Assembly (NCBI RefSeq): GCF_009725995.1
Contig: NZ_RCNS01000001.1
Span: 228,283-292,282 of the forward strand
Direction: 5' to 3'
DNA length: 64,000 bases
Source of the DNA: Zobellia laminariae
GTDB lineage: Bacteria > Bacteroidota > Bacteroidia > Flavobacteriales > Flavobacteriaceae
Part shown: in pieces, positions 26,173-34,778 of the stretch
Position numbering within the stretch: the stretch's first letter is position 1
How the letters are laid out: each line of letters opens with the position of its first letter
Position numbers and translations under genes: made by a program
Notes under the pieces: model-generated
What the model was told of the DNA's origin: nothing
The model's database searches: none
What the model saw: only the letters and a program-made list of their open reading frames with translations

Positions 26173-27501
26173 TCAATATTTTAACCACTTGAACAATTCC
26201 TTATAGGTTGGTTTTTTACCGTACATTAGAATACCTACCCTATAAATTTTTGCAGCCAGCCATACTATACCTATAAATGTAACAATTAATAGGATAATAG
26301 AAGTGACCAATTCCCAAACGGGTACACCTCCTTCTCCAATACCTCCTGGCAAACGCATGAGCATAACAATTGGCGAGGTTAAGGGGAACAATGAAAACCC
26401 AACTGCAATAGGACCATGTGGATTACTGAAGACCGAAAAGAAACCCACATAAATTGCTAGCATTAAGGGTAAAATAATCGGGAAAATAAATTGTTGCGTA
26501 TCCGTTTCATTATCTACTGCAGCCCCTATAGCCGCATAAATTGAGCTATAAATTAAATAACCCAGTATAAAATATATCAAAAAGAAAGTAATAAGCATTG
26601 CCCACGGAATCTTAAAAAGTTCTTGGGCATATAACTGCATGGTCTGGTCTACCGTAGGTAAGCTAGGCCCCATATTTGGGGTAATGGATGCTCCGGCATT
26701 CATTGCAGATGGGTCTATATCAAAAACGGCAAATGATATTAATAAAAGGATACTTGCGGATACAATCCAAATGGCAAATTGAGTAAGTCCCGCCAAAGAA
26801 GTACCTATAATCTTTCCCAGCATGAGCTGAAACGGTTTTACTGATGAGATAATCACCTCAATAATTCGGCTAGTTTTTTCCTCTATGACACTCCGCATGA
26901 CAAAACCTCCGTAGATGATAATGAACATCATAATCAAGTAGCCAAAACCACCTCCAATAAAAGCCTTTATTTCATTTATACCCTTAAGGTTTGTCTCTCC
27001 CGAAAAGGTTTCTGTATTCATCTGAAAATGCGTATCCATCTTTGCGAAATCTGCCGCAGAGATACCCAATTGATGCAATCCTTCTTGACGTAATCGTTCT
27101 TGAAAAGTATTCTCAAGTCTTTCTACCACCTGCGTAGGAGGCGCATCTTTCGTATAAAAAAAAGAGCGTTCTGTTACTGCTCTTACAGTTGAATCTTTTG
27201 GTATATACAACAGACCATCAAAACCTAAACTAGCAACAGAGTCTTTTGCCTCTTGTAACGTAACATCCCTAAAATCAACAAATGCTGTGGTTGCGCTAGG
27301 TACAAAATCATTTGAAAAATAATTACTCTCGTTCAATATGCCTATAACCCGAGATTCGTTATCATTCACTTTGGCCAAATACGCAACAAGTACCACCATT
27401 ACGACCATAAGAATGGGACTTAAAAATGTCATTATAACGAAAGACTTATTCCGCACCTTGGCCAAATATTCCCTTTTTATAATAAGTGGTAATTTATTCA
27501 T
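26173..27501 (-). CDS. ABC-2 type permease (NatB-like)
   Basis: A 442-residue membrane subunit of an ABC-2 exporter. An N-terminal helix (MTFLSPILMVVMVVLVAYLA, about 25-44) precedes a large extracytoplasmic domain (about 45-180), then five or six helices, with the ABC-2 signature RSVIEEKTSRIIEVIISSVKPFQLMLGKIIG around 203-233. The layout is that of NatB, a sodium or peptide exporter subunit; the actual substrate is unknown. The start overlaps the ATPase gene by 8 bases. Confidence 0.9.
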   Translation of the reverse strand: MNKLPLIIKREYLAKVRNKSFVIMTFLSPILMVVMVVLVAYLAKVNDNESRVIGILNESNYFSNDFVPSATTAFVDFRDVTLQEAKDSVASLGFDGLLYIPKDSTVRAVTERSFFYTKDAPPTQVVERLENTFQERLRQEGLHQLGISAADFAKMDTHFQMNTETFSGETNLKGINEIKAFIGGGFGYLIMMFIIIYGGFVMRSVIEEKTSRIIEVIISSVKPFQLMLGKIIGTSLAGLTQFAIWIVSASILLLISFAVFDIDPSAMNAGASITPNMGPSLPTVDQTMQLYAQELFKIPWAMLITFFLIYFILGYLIYSSIYAAIGAAVDNETDTQQFIFPIILPLMLAIYVGFFSVFSNPHGPIAVGFSLFPLTSPIVMLMRLPGGIGEGGVPVWELVTSIILLIVTFIGIVWLAAKIYRVGILMYGKKPTYKELFKWLKY

Positions 27502-28435
27502 CTAGACCTTTTCCTTTACTTTGTACCGTTTGTATAAAAATTTCACTTGTAGACGGAATGGTCTCTACAAAATGATTGATGTTTGCTTTTGATGCCAAAA
27601 ATGTCAATAATTCCCCTGAATCGTCAGTAGGTAACTGAAGCGTAAAATCTAACTGATTTTCTTTAACATCAAATTGAGAACCGCTTATTGTGAATTTATC
27701 TGATAGTTCTTTTAAAAGTATATCCGCATTATTTGTCTGCAAGCCCACATTAAATATGTTGTTCTTATAGGCTTTTTTAATATCGGATAACTTGCCGTCC
27801 AATATTTTTTCGGAGCGATGAATTAATGCAATGTACTCACAAAGTTCTTCAACAGATTCCATTCTATGGGTCGAAAATATAATTGAGGTTCCATTATCTT
27901 TTAACCTTAGTATTTCTTCTTTTATCACATTGGCATTAATAGGATCAAACCCACTAAAAGGCTCATCAAAAATTAAGAGTTTTGGTTCATGTAATACAGT
28001 TACAATAAACTGTATTTTTTGCGCCATACCTTTAGAAAGTTCTTGAATTTTCTTGTTCCACCAATCGCCTATCTCTAATCTTTCGAACCAAAATTTTAAT
28101 CTCTTTTTTGCCTCGGCTTTTGATAGTCCTTTTAATTGTGCAAGATAAAGTGCCTGCTCCCCCACCTTCATACTCTTGTATAGGCCTCTTTCTTCCGGCA
28201 AGTACCCAATTTGGGCAATATGTTCTGCTTTTAATGGCTTTCCATTAAATAAAACCTCTCCACTGTCCGGGTATGTAATTTGATTTATAATACGAATAAG
28301 GGTAGTCTTCCCTGCACCGTTAGGACCAAGAAGTCCGTAGATACTATTTTCAGGAATCTCTAAAGAAATTTTGTCTAGAGCGGTATATTCTCCAAATTGT
28401 TTGGTGACCTCTTTAGTGACCAAAATATTGTTCAT
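27494..28435 (-). CDS. ABC exporter ATPase (NatA-like)
   Basis: A 313-residue ATPase partner of the overlapping permease. It has Walker A GPNGAGKTT (about 39-47), Q-loop YLPEERGLY, signature ELSKGMAQKIQ (a variant of LSGGQ), Walker B LLIFDEPFSGFDP and H-loop STHRMESVEE. The C-terminal 90 residues form the domain found in NatA/DUF4162 ATPases. It opens the operon that ends with the NtrC-type regulator. A dnaJ terminator separates it from the chaperone genes. Confidence 0.93.
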   Translation of the reverse strand: MNNILVTKEVTKQFGEYTALDKISLEIPENSIYGLLGPNGAGKTTLIRIINQITYPDSGEVLFNGKPLKAEHIAQIGYLPEERGLYKSMKVGEQALYLAQLKGLSKAEAKKRLKFWFERLEIGDWWNKKIQELSKGMAQKIQFIVTVLHEPKLLIFDEPFSGFDPINANVIKEEILRLKDNGTSIIFSTHRMESVEELCEYIALIHRSEKILDGKLSDIKKAYKNNIFNVGLQTNNADILLKELSDKFTISGSQFDVKENQLDFTLQLPTDDSGELLTFLASKANINHFVETIPSTSEIFIQTVQSKGKGLDE

Positions 28436-28448
28436 ACAAGAATTTTGT

Positions 28449-28456
28449 CAAAGATA
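28449..28456 (-). promoter_or_regulatory. Candidate -7 element of the ABC-MscS-regulator operon
   Basis: Read leftward, TATCTTTG matches TANNTTTG and lies 14 bases before the ATPase ATG. TTG boxes upstream are at 14 and 25 bases, both outside the best spacing. Confidence 0.45.
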
Positions 28457-28501
28457 GTTTTTTGTCTTCACAAGACGTTGCCAATGTCTTTAAAAACAAA
28501 A

Positions 28502-28527
28502 CCCACCCTTAAGTAAATAAGGATGGG
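28502..28527 (-). terminator. Intrinsic terminator of grpE-dnaJ
   Basis: A 10-bp stem with one mismatch (arms 28502-28511 and 28518-28527) and a six-base loop, followed leftward by a T-rich run, lies about 90 bases after the dnaJ stop. Confidence 0.8.
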
Positions 28528-28616
28528 AAAAAAATTGCTATGAAAAAGAAAATTAATATTGGAATCCAATATTAAACCAAATATACGTTTTTTATTTAAA
28601 ACCCAATAAAATGGAT

Positions 28617-29741
28617 TTATGAGAACATATCTTTCACTTTTTCAAAGAATGACTTATCAGATTTCTCAGGTTTTGGCATAAAATTTTCATTGTTCTGCAT
28701 TCGCTCAAAGAAGTCTTTTTGCTCTTTGTTCAACTCTCTTGGAGTCCAAACATTTACATGAACCAATAGATCGCCACTACCGTAACCATTAATGCTTGAG
28801 ATACCTTTACCTCTTAAGCGTAATATTTTACCGGACTGAATACCGGACTCTAGTTTTATGCGGACTTTACCAACAACAGCATCAATTTCTTTAGAAGTAC
28901 CTAAAACGGCTTCAGAAAAACTAATGTATAAGTCATAATGCAGGTTATCTCCCTCACGTTTTAACGTCTCGTGATCTATAGTCTCAATAGCCACTAACAG
29001 GTCTCCTGGTATTCCATTGCTACCCGGTGCATCGTTACCTTTATTAGGCACCTTTAACTGCATACCATCTTCTACCCCTGCTGGAATATTGATTGATACT
29101 GTTTCTTCAGAGACTTTAAGCCCTTGAGCATCGGCATCACTAGGTTTTTTATCTAAAACCTGACCACTACCACCACAAGTACTACAGGTAGCTGCAGTTT
29201 GCATACGCCCTAGGATTGTATTGGTAATTTTGGTCACCTGACCAGCACCTCCACAAGTTCCACAGGTCCTGTATGTAACACCGCTTGCCTGTTTTTTTCT
29301 TTTGACCTTTATTTTTTTCTCAACGCCATTGGCTACTTCTTCTAAAGTCAACTTTACGCGTATACGTAAATTACTTCCTTTGACTCTGCGTTGGCCTCCG
29401 CCAAAACCTCCGCCACCGAAACCTCCGCCGCCGCCAAAGGCGCTACCGAAAATATCTCCAAACTGACTGAAGATATCATCCATGTTCATTCCGCCTCCGC
29501 CGCCGAAACCGCCAGAACCGTCAAAAGCGCCATGTCCAAATTGGTCATAACGTGCTTTTTTGTCAGCATTACTCAAAACTTCATACGCTTCCGCAGATTT
29601 TTTGAACATTTCTTCAGCCTTGGGATCACCCTGATTCTTATCTGGGTGATGCTCCAATGCCTTTTTTCTATAGGCTTTTTTTATCTCCGCTGCGCTGGCA
29701 TTTTTACTAATGCCAAGTACTTCATAATAATCTTCCTTCAT
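28617..29741 (-). CDS. dnaJ: Chaperone protein DnaJ
   Basis: The J-domain co-chaperone of DnaK, 374 residues. The J domain (1-70) has the HPD motif in [12 protein letters not shown] Gly/Phe-rich stretch follows (70-115, repeated GGGG/FGGG). The cysteine-rich region has only two CxxCxGxG repeats (CGTCGGAG and CSTCGGSG) instead of four; this is the form I expect in Bacteroidota rather than damage. The C-terminal substrate-binding domains are complete ([27 protein letters not shown]). It follows grpE after 9 bases. Confidence 0.96.
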   Translation of the reverse strand: MKEDYYEVLGISKNASAAEIKKAYRKKALEHHPDKNQGDPKAEEMFKKSAEAYEVLSNADKKARYDQFGHGAFDGSGGFGGGGGMNMDDIFSQFGDIFGSAFGGGGGFGGGGFGGGQRRVKGSNLRIRVKLTLEEVANGVEKKIKVKRKKQASGVTYRTCGTCGGAGQVTKITNTILGRMQTAATCSTCGGSGQVLDKKPSDADAQGLKVSEETVSINIPAGVEDGMQLKVPNKGNDAPGSNGIPGDLLVAIETIDHETLKREGDNLHYDLYISFSEAVLGTSKEIDAVVGKVRIKLESGIQSGKILRLRGKGISSINGYGSGDLLVHVNVWTPRELNKEQKDFFERMQNNENFMPKPEKSDKSFFEKVKDMFS

Positions 29742-29750
29742 TCTTGATTT

Positions 29751-30296
29751 TTAGTTTCCTACAACCACTTTTGGATGACGAATAATTTTATCACCAAGCT
29801 TAAATCCTTTTTCAACTACATCAACAATCTTACCTTTGAGCTTCTTGCTTGGAGCCGGTATTTGTGTAATAGCCTCGTGTATATCAGCATCAAAAACATC
29901 ACCTGCTTCAGCACTTACCTCTTCTAATCCTTTAGATTTCAAGGTTTCGCGAAACTTTACACGAATAAGCTCTACACCTTTAAACATTTCTTTGTCTTCT
30001 GATTTGGCCATCTCTTTTAAAGCTCGCTCAAAATCGTCCAAAACCGGTAACATAGAAACCATAATTTCTTGTCCGGCTGTTTTGAATAGCTCTACTCGCT
30101 CTTTTGAAGTTCTTCTTTTGAAGTTTTCAAACTCTGCGAACAACCGAAGGAATTTATCTTTTTCCTTCGCAAGGTCTTCCCTTAACTGTTCTTCTACACT
30201 TAGTTCTTCTTGCTCTATATTGCTCTCAGACGTTGCTTCAGTTTGGTTTTCATCCAAAACTTCTTCAAAATCTTCTGTATTTTGTTTATCGCTCAT
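29751..30296 (-). CDS. grpE: Nucleotide exchange factor GrpE
   Basis: Releases ADP from DnaK. Its 181 residues start with an acidic disordered stretch (1-45), then the long dimerising coiled coil (50-110, EKDKFLRLFAEFENFKRRTSKERVELFKTAGQEI) and the small beta domain with VEKGFKLGDKIIRHPKVVVG, the family signature. It is the first gene of the grpE-dnaJ pair. I see no CIRCE element upstream; the promoter is of the ordinary housekeeping form. Confidence 0.97.
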   Translation of the reverse strand: MSDKQNTEDFEEVLDENQTEATSESNIEQEELSVEEQLREDLAKEKDKFLRLFAEFENFKRRTSKERVELFKTAGQEIMVSMLPVLDDFERALKEMAKSEDKEMFKGVELIRVKFRETLKSKGLEEVSAEAGDVFDADIHEAITQIPAPSKKLKGKIVDVVEKGFKLGDKIIRHPKVVVGN

Positions 30297-30329
30297 TGTG
30301 ATACAATTTGAATTCTCGTTTTAGGTTGG

Positions 30330-30362
30330 CAAAAGTACTGCCATTTCTTTAAAAATGTCAAA
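30330..30362 (-). promoter_or_regulatory. Promoter of grpE-dnaJ
   Basis: Read leftward, TTTG (30362-30359), a 21-base spacer and TACTTTTG (30337-30330) match the Bacteroidota consensus. The transcript would start near 30323, 27 bases before the grpE ATG. Confidence 0.8.
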
Positions 30363-30446
30363 ATGTCATTAAAAAAACTACATAACATGCCTCTATGGAC
30401 CTAAAAGACAACAATGCGCCAAAACAATGGGTACAAGTCATAAAAA

Positions 30447-30469
30447 AACACCTGTTAATTACAGATGTT
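30447..30469 (-). terminator. Intrinsic terminator of the epimerase-like gene
   Basis: Read leftward, a 9-bp stem with one mismatch and a five-base loop is followed by seven T residues. It lies about 30 bases past the stop codon at 30500. Confidence 0.75.
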
Positions 30470-30499
30470 CTATTCATTATTCCCGTATAATTATCTGCC

Positions 30500-31465
30500 C
30501 TAAGAACTGTATTCCTTGGTTAAAGAACCCAATTCAGATGATTCGGTACATTCTGGGCTACTGTATATTGCTTCTAACGCTACACATACATTAGGAAAGA
30601 TAAAATTAAAACCTTCTTCCTCTATTTTTTTACAACTTACCCGTTGGCTGGCAAACAGCAAATAAGACATTTTACCTAAAATTATCTTCATAACCAGCTT
30701 AGGTATATTAGGTAGCACAACTGGCCTATCTAAAACCTTGGCTATTTCTTTAACAAGCTTAGTATTCGTTACCGGGTTAGGACCTACACCATTATAAACA
30801 CCTTCCAAACCATGCTCCACGACAAACATAAAAATCCGTGCTAAATCTGAAACATGAACCCAAGACTGCCATTGTTCGCCACTACCAAATGCAGCTCCAA
30901 CATAGTTTTTGACCGGTTTTGCCATTTCCGGAAGCGCCCCGCCTTTACAAGACATTACCAAACCTATTCTTACTTTGGCAACTTTAAAATCAAAACTATT
31001 GAATTTATCTACTTCATTCTCCCAGACCTCTACTACTTCTCCTAAAAAACTATCGTCTACGGCTGTTTCTTCTTCCGTATAAAATTTGCTTAAAGAATCT
31101 GGATATCTACCAATTGCAGATGCTGAGACAAAAGAGAATATATCTGTGGTATCTACCTTTTCCAACGCAGTATGTAGCGTACGTAAGGAATTAACCCGAC
31201 TGGACATAATTTCTTTCTTATAACTGGAGGTCCATCTTTTGGAGATGCTAGCACCTGCCAAATTTATAATAGCAGAAACTCCGACAAGGGAATCTAAATC
31301 GATTTCTCCTTTATCAGGGTTCCAATAATAACCTTGAAATTTGGGCTCTGAAGTAATTTTACTTTTACTGGTAGTAAGATAATTTACTGCAATATCTTTC
31401 TTGCGGCATTGCTCTACAATCGCACTGCCTACCAGACCTGTTGCCCCTGTAATCAGTATTCTCAT
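30500..31465 (-). CDS. TIGR01777-family NAD(P)-binding epimerase-like protein
   Basis: A 321-residue Rossmann-fold protein of the SDR-related YfcH/TIGR01777 family. The nucleotide-binding start is MRILITGATGLVGSAIV, followed by the family motifs INLAGASISKRWTSSYKKEI (about 70-90), SASAIGRYPDS and ARIGLVMS-like VRIGLVMSCKGGALPEM. The C-terminal DUF1731 part is FNFIFPNVCVALEAI. The reaction is unknown. The ATG at 31465 puts the GxxGxxG motif at residue 7-13; a frame starting 8 codons earlier is less typical. Confidence 0.9.
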   Translation of the reverse strand: MRILITGATGLVGSAIVEQCRKKDIAVNYLTTSKSKITSEPKFQGYYWNPDKGEIDLDSLVGVSAIINLAGASISKRWTSSYKKEIMSSRVNSLRTLHTALEKVDTTDIFSFVSASAIGRYPDSLSKFYTEEETAVDDSFLGEVVEVWENEVDKFNSFDFKVAKVRIGLVMSCKGGALPEMAKPVKNYVGAAFGSGEQWQSWVHVSDLARIFMFVVEHGLEGVYNGVGPNPVTNTKLVKEIAKVLDRPVVLPNIPKLVMKIILGKMSYLLFASQRVSCKKIEEEGFNFIFPNVCVALEAIYSSPECTESSELGSLTKEYSS

Positions 31466-31593
31466 AAACCAAAGATATAGGATTTCCAAACCAACTGACT
31501 ATCATTTAATTCGGATTTAACACTAAACCGTGTCCATATGTTAAGAAAATGGGATGACCTGTGTTTTGTTAACTTTTCTTTAGAACTAAAAAA

Positions 31594-32252
31594 CTACTTT
31601 CTGGCTCTTAACATCTCTCTTTTTCCCGGTGGGCCAGGCAAGCGTTCTACCTCAAAACCTACCGCGAGCATAGCTCTTCTTACACTACCCTTGGCTGCAT
31701 AGGTAACTAAAACTCCACCTTCTTTCATGGCACGGTACATCTTTAAAAATATCTCTTCGGTCCACAACTCTGGTTGAACCCGTGCACCAAATGCATCAAA
31801 ATAAACAAGATCAAAAACATTTTCATCTGCTATATCGGCAAAAAGCTTTTGCTCCTTTTTAAGAATAAAATTTTCGGAAATCAAAATATCGCTTTCCCAA
31901 GGCGACTGGTGCATCTTTTCAAAATCCTTTTGAAACTCTTCAGCCTTTAATTCTGAAATATAATTGAGCTGTTCTAATTCTTCTGTAGAAACAGGATAAG
32001 CTTCCACGCCTCTATAAGCAACTTCTGTATTATTTTTTTTGATTCAATGTGGGTAATTAGGGCATTAAGTCCTGTACCGAAACCTATTTCAAGAATAGCT
32101 ACCTTTTTTCCAAAGAAGAGTGAGAGACCATGTTTTATAAAAACGTGATATGCTTCTTGTACAGCACCGTGTTTTGAGTGGTACTGCTCATCCCATTCAG
32201 AAATCTGAATGGTCTTAGATCCATCTCCTGTGGTAATAATCTTTCTTTCCAA
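31594..32252 (-). pseudogene. mnmD: tRNA 5-aminomethyl-2-thiouridine methyltransferase MnmD, interrupted by a frameshift in an A8 tract
   Basis: The stand-alone form of the MnmC methyltransferase domain, which finishes mnm5s2U at the wobble base. The SAM motif ILEIGFGTGLNAL (about residues 53-65) lies in the first frame (TTG start at 32252). The rest, with VYFDAFGARVQPELW and GPPGKREMLRA, lies in a second frame ending at 31594. The frames meet at eight A residues (plus-strand T8 at 32033-32040). A -1 shift there restores a 219-residue protein of normal length. The tract is in phase as A-AAA-AAA, a classic slippery heptamer, so the gene may be functional through slippage, broken, or misread in sequencing. 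It follows the DUF4920 gene by one base. Confidence 0.85.
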
Positions 32253-32253
32253 A

Positions 32254-32748
32254 CTATTGATTTTTAATCAAAACACCATCTGCCTCAAAACCAAAGGTTT
32301 TCTTAGGTTCCGTAATTTTTGCGATTTCCAACTCTGCTTCTCCCCCATCTTTGGCGTAGTGCTTTTGATCTTCCACACTCATAGCTTCAACATAAGCATA
32401 TCCATTTACAATTACTTCTTTCCCTGTTATATCACTTGGCATAAAAAAACCATAGTCCTTAAAGCGCACCATTGCTTCTTGCTCGTCATCTAACTTTAAC
32501 TTCATCCAACAACCTTTTACTTTACAAACATCTATTACTGTGGCTTTAAATTTTGTCCGAAGCGTATCTTTAACCGTCATTTTATCAAACCTCATTGTCA
32601 TTTCCGCATCTGTCAAGACATTACTAGCCTCTAGATTAGCACCAATAATTTGATAGTCAACACCATCAAAAGTGACCTTTTCTGTTTCTTGACCCCTACA
32701 GGCTAAAACCACCATAAAAACCGCAAGTAAATTGTTAAATAGACGCAT
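32254..32748 (-). CDS. DUF4920 lipoprotein
   Basis: A 164-residue protein with a lipoprotein signal: MRLFNNLLAVFMVVLAC, acylated cysteine at residue 17. The mature part is a DUF4920 domain with the typical VIDVCKVKGCWMKL (two cysteines, about 90-103) and MVRFKDYGFFMPSDITGKEVIVNGYAY. The fold is expected to be an OB-like beta domain in the periplasm; its function is unknown. The gene precedes mnmD and diverges from ilvE, an arrangement I believe is common in flavobacteria. Confidence 0.9.
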   Translation of the reverse strand: MRLFNNLLAVFMVVLACRGQETEKVTFDGVDYQIIGANLEASNVLTDAEMTMRFDKMTVKDTLRTKFKATVIDVCKVKGCWMKLKLDDEQEAMVRFKDYGFFMPSDITGKEVIVNGYAYVEAMSVEDQKHYAKDGGEAELEIAKITEPKKTFGFEADGVLIKNQ

Positions 32749-32854
32749 TTCCGATAAAAATTAGATATGTACCGCAAAACTGGGCATTTTATAACGAAAA
32801 AAGAAGAACAGGTAAGGATAATTCGTTAATTTTAATTTTTTAATTCTAAAAATT

Positions 32855-33919
32855 ATGAACTCGACCATGCAAAAAATCAGCATAGAAAAGGTAAAAGAAT
32901 CCAAAATCGAACAAGTAGATTTTAACAATCTTGCCTTTGGCAGTTTATTCTCTGACCACATGCTCGTCTGCGATTATAGAAATGGTGCTTGGGAAACTCC
33001 AAAAATAACTCCCTACCAGCCTATTACTCTTGATCCATCTGCAAAAATTTTCCACTACGGTCAATCTATTTTTGAAGGAATGAAAGCCTACAAAGATGAC
33101 AAGAACAAAACGTGGCTTTTTAGACCGTTAGAAAACTTTAAAAGATTGAACGTCTCGGCAAATCGTATGGCTATTCCAGAATTACCAGAAGAGTTTTTCA
33201 TGGAAGGACTTAAAGCGCTGTTGGAATTAGACAACAAATGGATTCCTCAGACCGAAGGAAGTTCTATGTACATAAGACCTTTTATATTTGCGTCCGGAAA
33301 TGGCTTTCACGCTTCTCCTGCTGACGCTTATAAGTTTATAATTTGTCTTGCCCCATCTGGATCTTACTTTTCAGGAAAGGTAAAAGTTCTTATTGAAGAA
33401 AAGTATTCCCGTTCAGCAAATGGGGGAGTAGGTTACGCAAAGACCGGTGGCAATTACGCTGGCCAGTTCTACCCTACGCAATTGGCAGTAGCTAAAGGTT
33501 ACAACCAAGTTATTTGGACGGATGATAGCACACATGAATATATAGAAGAGGCAGGTGCAATGAATATTTTCATTCGTATTGACGATACTTTAATTACAGG
33601 CCCAACTAGCGATCGTATACTAGATGGTATTACCCGAAAAAGTATTCTACAGCTAGCTGAGAAAAAAGGAATAAAAACAGAAGTAAGAAAAATTACTGTT
33701 ACAGAAGTAGTTGAAGCTGCTAAGAACGGAAGATTGAAAGAAATGTTTGGAGCAGGTACTGCCGCTGTCATTTCACCAATTTCTGCATTTGGCTACAGAG
33801 ACGTAGATTATGATCTACCTGAAATAGAAAACAGCTTTGCTTCTCAAATGAAGAAAGAGATTACAGATATACAATATAACCGTTCCGAAGACCCGTTTGG
33901 TTGGAGAGTTGGTCTTTAA
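32855..33919 (+). CDS. ilvE: Branched-chain amino acid aminotransferase
   Basis: Transfers the amino group between glutamate and the keto acids of leucine, isoleucine and valine. It is a 354-residue fold-type IV PLP enzyme. The PLP lysine is K196 in GYAKTGGNYAGQ; other family blocks are HYGQSIFEGMKAYK (67-80), YIRPFIFASGNGF and EEAGAMNIFI (the PLP carboxylate-binding Glu). It ends with PFGWRVGL as usual. The gene is single, bounded by a strong bidirectional terminator; no other branched-chain genes are nearby. Confidence 0.97.
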   Translation: MNSTMQKISIEKVKESKIEQVDFNNLAFGSLFSDHMLVCDYRNGAWETPKITPYQPITLDPSAKIFHYGQSIFEGMKAYKDDKNKTWLFRPLENFKRLNVSANRMAIPELPEEFFMEGLKALLELDNKWIPQTEGSSMYIRPFIFASGNGFHASPADAYKFIICLAPSGSYFSGKVKVLIEEKYSRSANGGVGYAKTGGNYAGQFYPTQLAVAKGYNQVIWTDDSTHEYIEEAGAMNIFIRIDDTLITGPTSDRILDGITRKSILQLAEKKGIKTEVRKITVTEVVEAAKNGRLKEMFGAGTAAVISPISAFGYRDVDYDLPEIENSFASQMKKEITDIQYNRSEDPFGWRVGL

Positions 33920-33960
33920 TAATTAAAGATTTTTTTAGACCTAATATATTAAGGGTACTA

Positions 33961-33998
33961 AAAAAAACGGTCACTAAATCCTTAGTGACCGTTTTTTT
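33961..33998. terminator. Bidirectional intrinsic terminator
   Basis: A perfect 17-bp stem including A/T ends (core ACGGTCACTAA / TTAGTGACCGT) with loop ATCC and T8 lies between ilvE and the convergent MazG-like gene. Confidence 0.95.
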
Positions 33999-34019
33999 TA
34001 TACTTCGCAGAGAATACCA

Positions 34020-34406
34020 TTATCCCTTTAAAATTTCGGAAATTTTGGGCTTAAAATAATCTGGCCCCTTAAGTACTTTGCCATCTTCGCGGTAAATAGG
34101 TTTACCGTCTGCACCCAACTTACTCATATTACTACGCTGTATCTCATTAAAGACCTCTTCAATTTTGTGCTGCATACCATGTTCTAATATAGTACCACAT
34201 AATATATAAAGCATATCTCCCAAAGCATCTGCAACCTCAACTAGATCATCATTTTTTGCAGCTTCCAGATATTCATTGTTCTCCTCGTCCATCAAATTAA
34301 AACGTAGCAGATTCTTAGCTTCTCCCAAATCTGCTTTCATGGTTTCTGAAACGCCTTGCCCAAAAGAGGTATGAAAAAGCGCTACGGCACTTAGTTTGTT
34401 TTTCAT
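34020..34406 (-). CDS. MazG-like nucleoside triphosphate pyrophosphohydrolase
   Basis: A 128-residue all-alpha NTP pyrophosphatase-type protein. The metal-binding pattern is seen as MDEENNEYLEAAKNDDLVEVADALGDMLYILCG: the first ExxE pair lies at about 40-44 and the second E/D pair at about 57-64. The tail SNMSKLGADGKPIYREDGKVLKGPDYFKP is typical of a PRA-PH-like subgroup. It probably clears non-standard nucleotides in the cytoplasm; the substrate is not known. It is monocistronic. Confidence 0.85.
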   Translation of the reverse strand: MKNKLSAVALFHTSFGQGVSETMKADLGEAKNLLRFNLMDEENNEYLEAAKNDDLVEVADALGDMLYILCGTILEHGMQHKIEEVFNEIQRSNMSKLGADGKPIYREDGKVLKGPDYFKPKISEILKG

Positions 34407-34443
34407 CTATAGTTGTATTGATTTAAAAATAGTTTCTGCCAAT

Positions 34444-34459
34444 AATAGCGTAATTTTGC
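34444..34459 (+). repeat. Direct repeat, copy 1, containing a -7 box
   Basis: AATAGCGTAATTTTGC occurs here and again at 34737-34752, exactly 16 bases in both. Each copy contains TAATTTTG (here 34451-34458), a TANNTTTG element 16 bases before the ATG at 34475. No -33 TTG is evident for this copy. Confidence 0.75.
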
Positions 34460-34474
34460 CGAAAAATAAAGAAT

Positions 34475-34663
34475 ATGTTCACCACCGGACAAATAGCTTT
34501 TGCAACGATTTTTGCTAGCTGTTTTATCATTATTATCTTTTTTTCTTACAAAAAAGACAAAAAATTACATGCTAAAAACTACAAAGGGGTGAAATGGGTA
34601 GGACTTTTATTCATAGCATTCGTAATAATTCTCCTCTTTATTAAGCATTTCTTGAAATATTAA
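34475..34663 (+). CDS. Small two-span membrane protein of unknown function
   Basis: A 62-residue protein with two hydrophobic helices (about 6-25 and 42-59) separated by a lysine-rich cytoplasmic loop KKDKKLHAKNYKGVK. I do not recognise a family with a known role. It lies 52 bases from the divergent MazG-like start and upstream of another small membrane protein and crcB on the same strand. A -7 box sits just upstream within the 16-base repeat. Confidence 0.72.
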   Translation: MFTTGQIAFATIFASCFIIIIFFSYKKDKKLHAKNYKGVKWVGLLFIAFVIILLFIKHFLKY

Positions 34664-34717
34664 GACAATCTTCACAGATTCGTTAAAAGCACCATTTTTA
34701 ACGACCAAAAGCCGTTT

Positions 34718-34751
34718 TTTGACGTATAACATAACAAATAGCGTAATTTTG
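34718..34751 (+). promoter_or_regulatory. Promoter of the 57-residue membrane protein gene
   Basis: TTTG (34718-34721), a 22-base spacer and TAATTTTG (34744-34751) match the consensus. It lies inside the longer reading frame that starts at 34719, so it supports the ATG at 34779 as the true start. Confidence 0.72.
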
Positions 34752-34752
34752 C
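34737..34752 (+). repeat. Direct repeat, copy 2, containing a -7 box
   Basis: Second copy of AATAGCGTAATTTTGC (first at 34444-34459). It includes the -7 box of the promoter at 34718-34751. Confidence 0.75.
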
Positions 34753-34778
34753 GTTATCTATTCCAAAGGGGCAATATT

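Noticed and set aside
26171..26188. GTG start for the MscS gene overlapping the permease gene
   Set aside because: An ATG two bases after the permease stop gives a normal N-terminus and tight spacing.
29100..29300. DnaJ with only two of the four CxxCxGxG repeats, considered as damage
   Set aside because: The frame is intact and the reduced zinc region looks like the usual Bacteroidota form, so I treat it as normal variation.
30297..30499. CIRCE or other heat-shock operator before grpE
   Set aside because: No TTAGCACTC-N9-GAGTGCTAA-like repeat is present; the promoter is the ordinary consensus.
31470..31477. TATCTTTG on the minus strand before the epimerase-like gene
   Set aside because: The predicted transcript start would fall on the start codon itself and no -33 box is found; probably coincidence.
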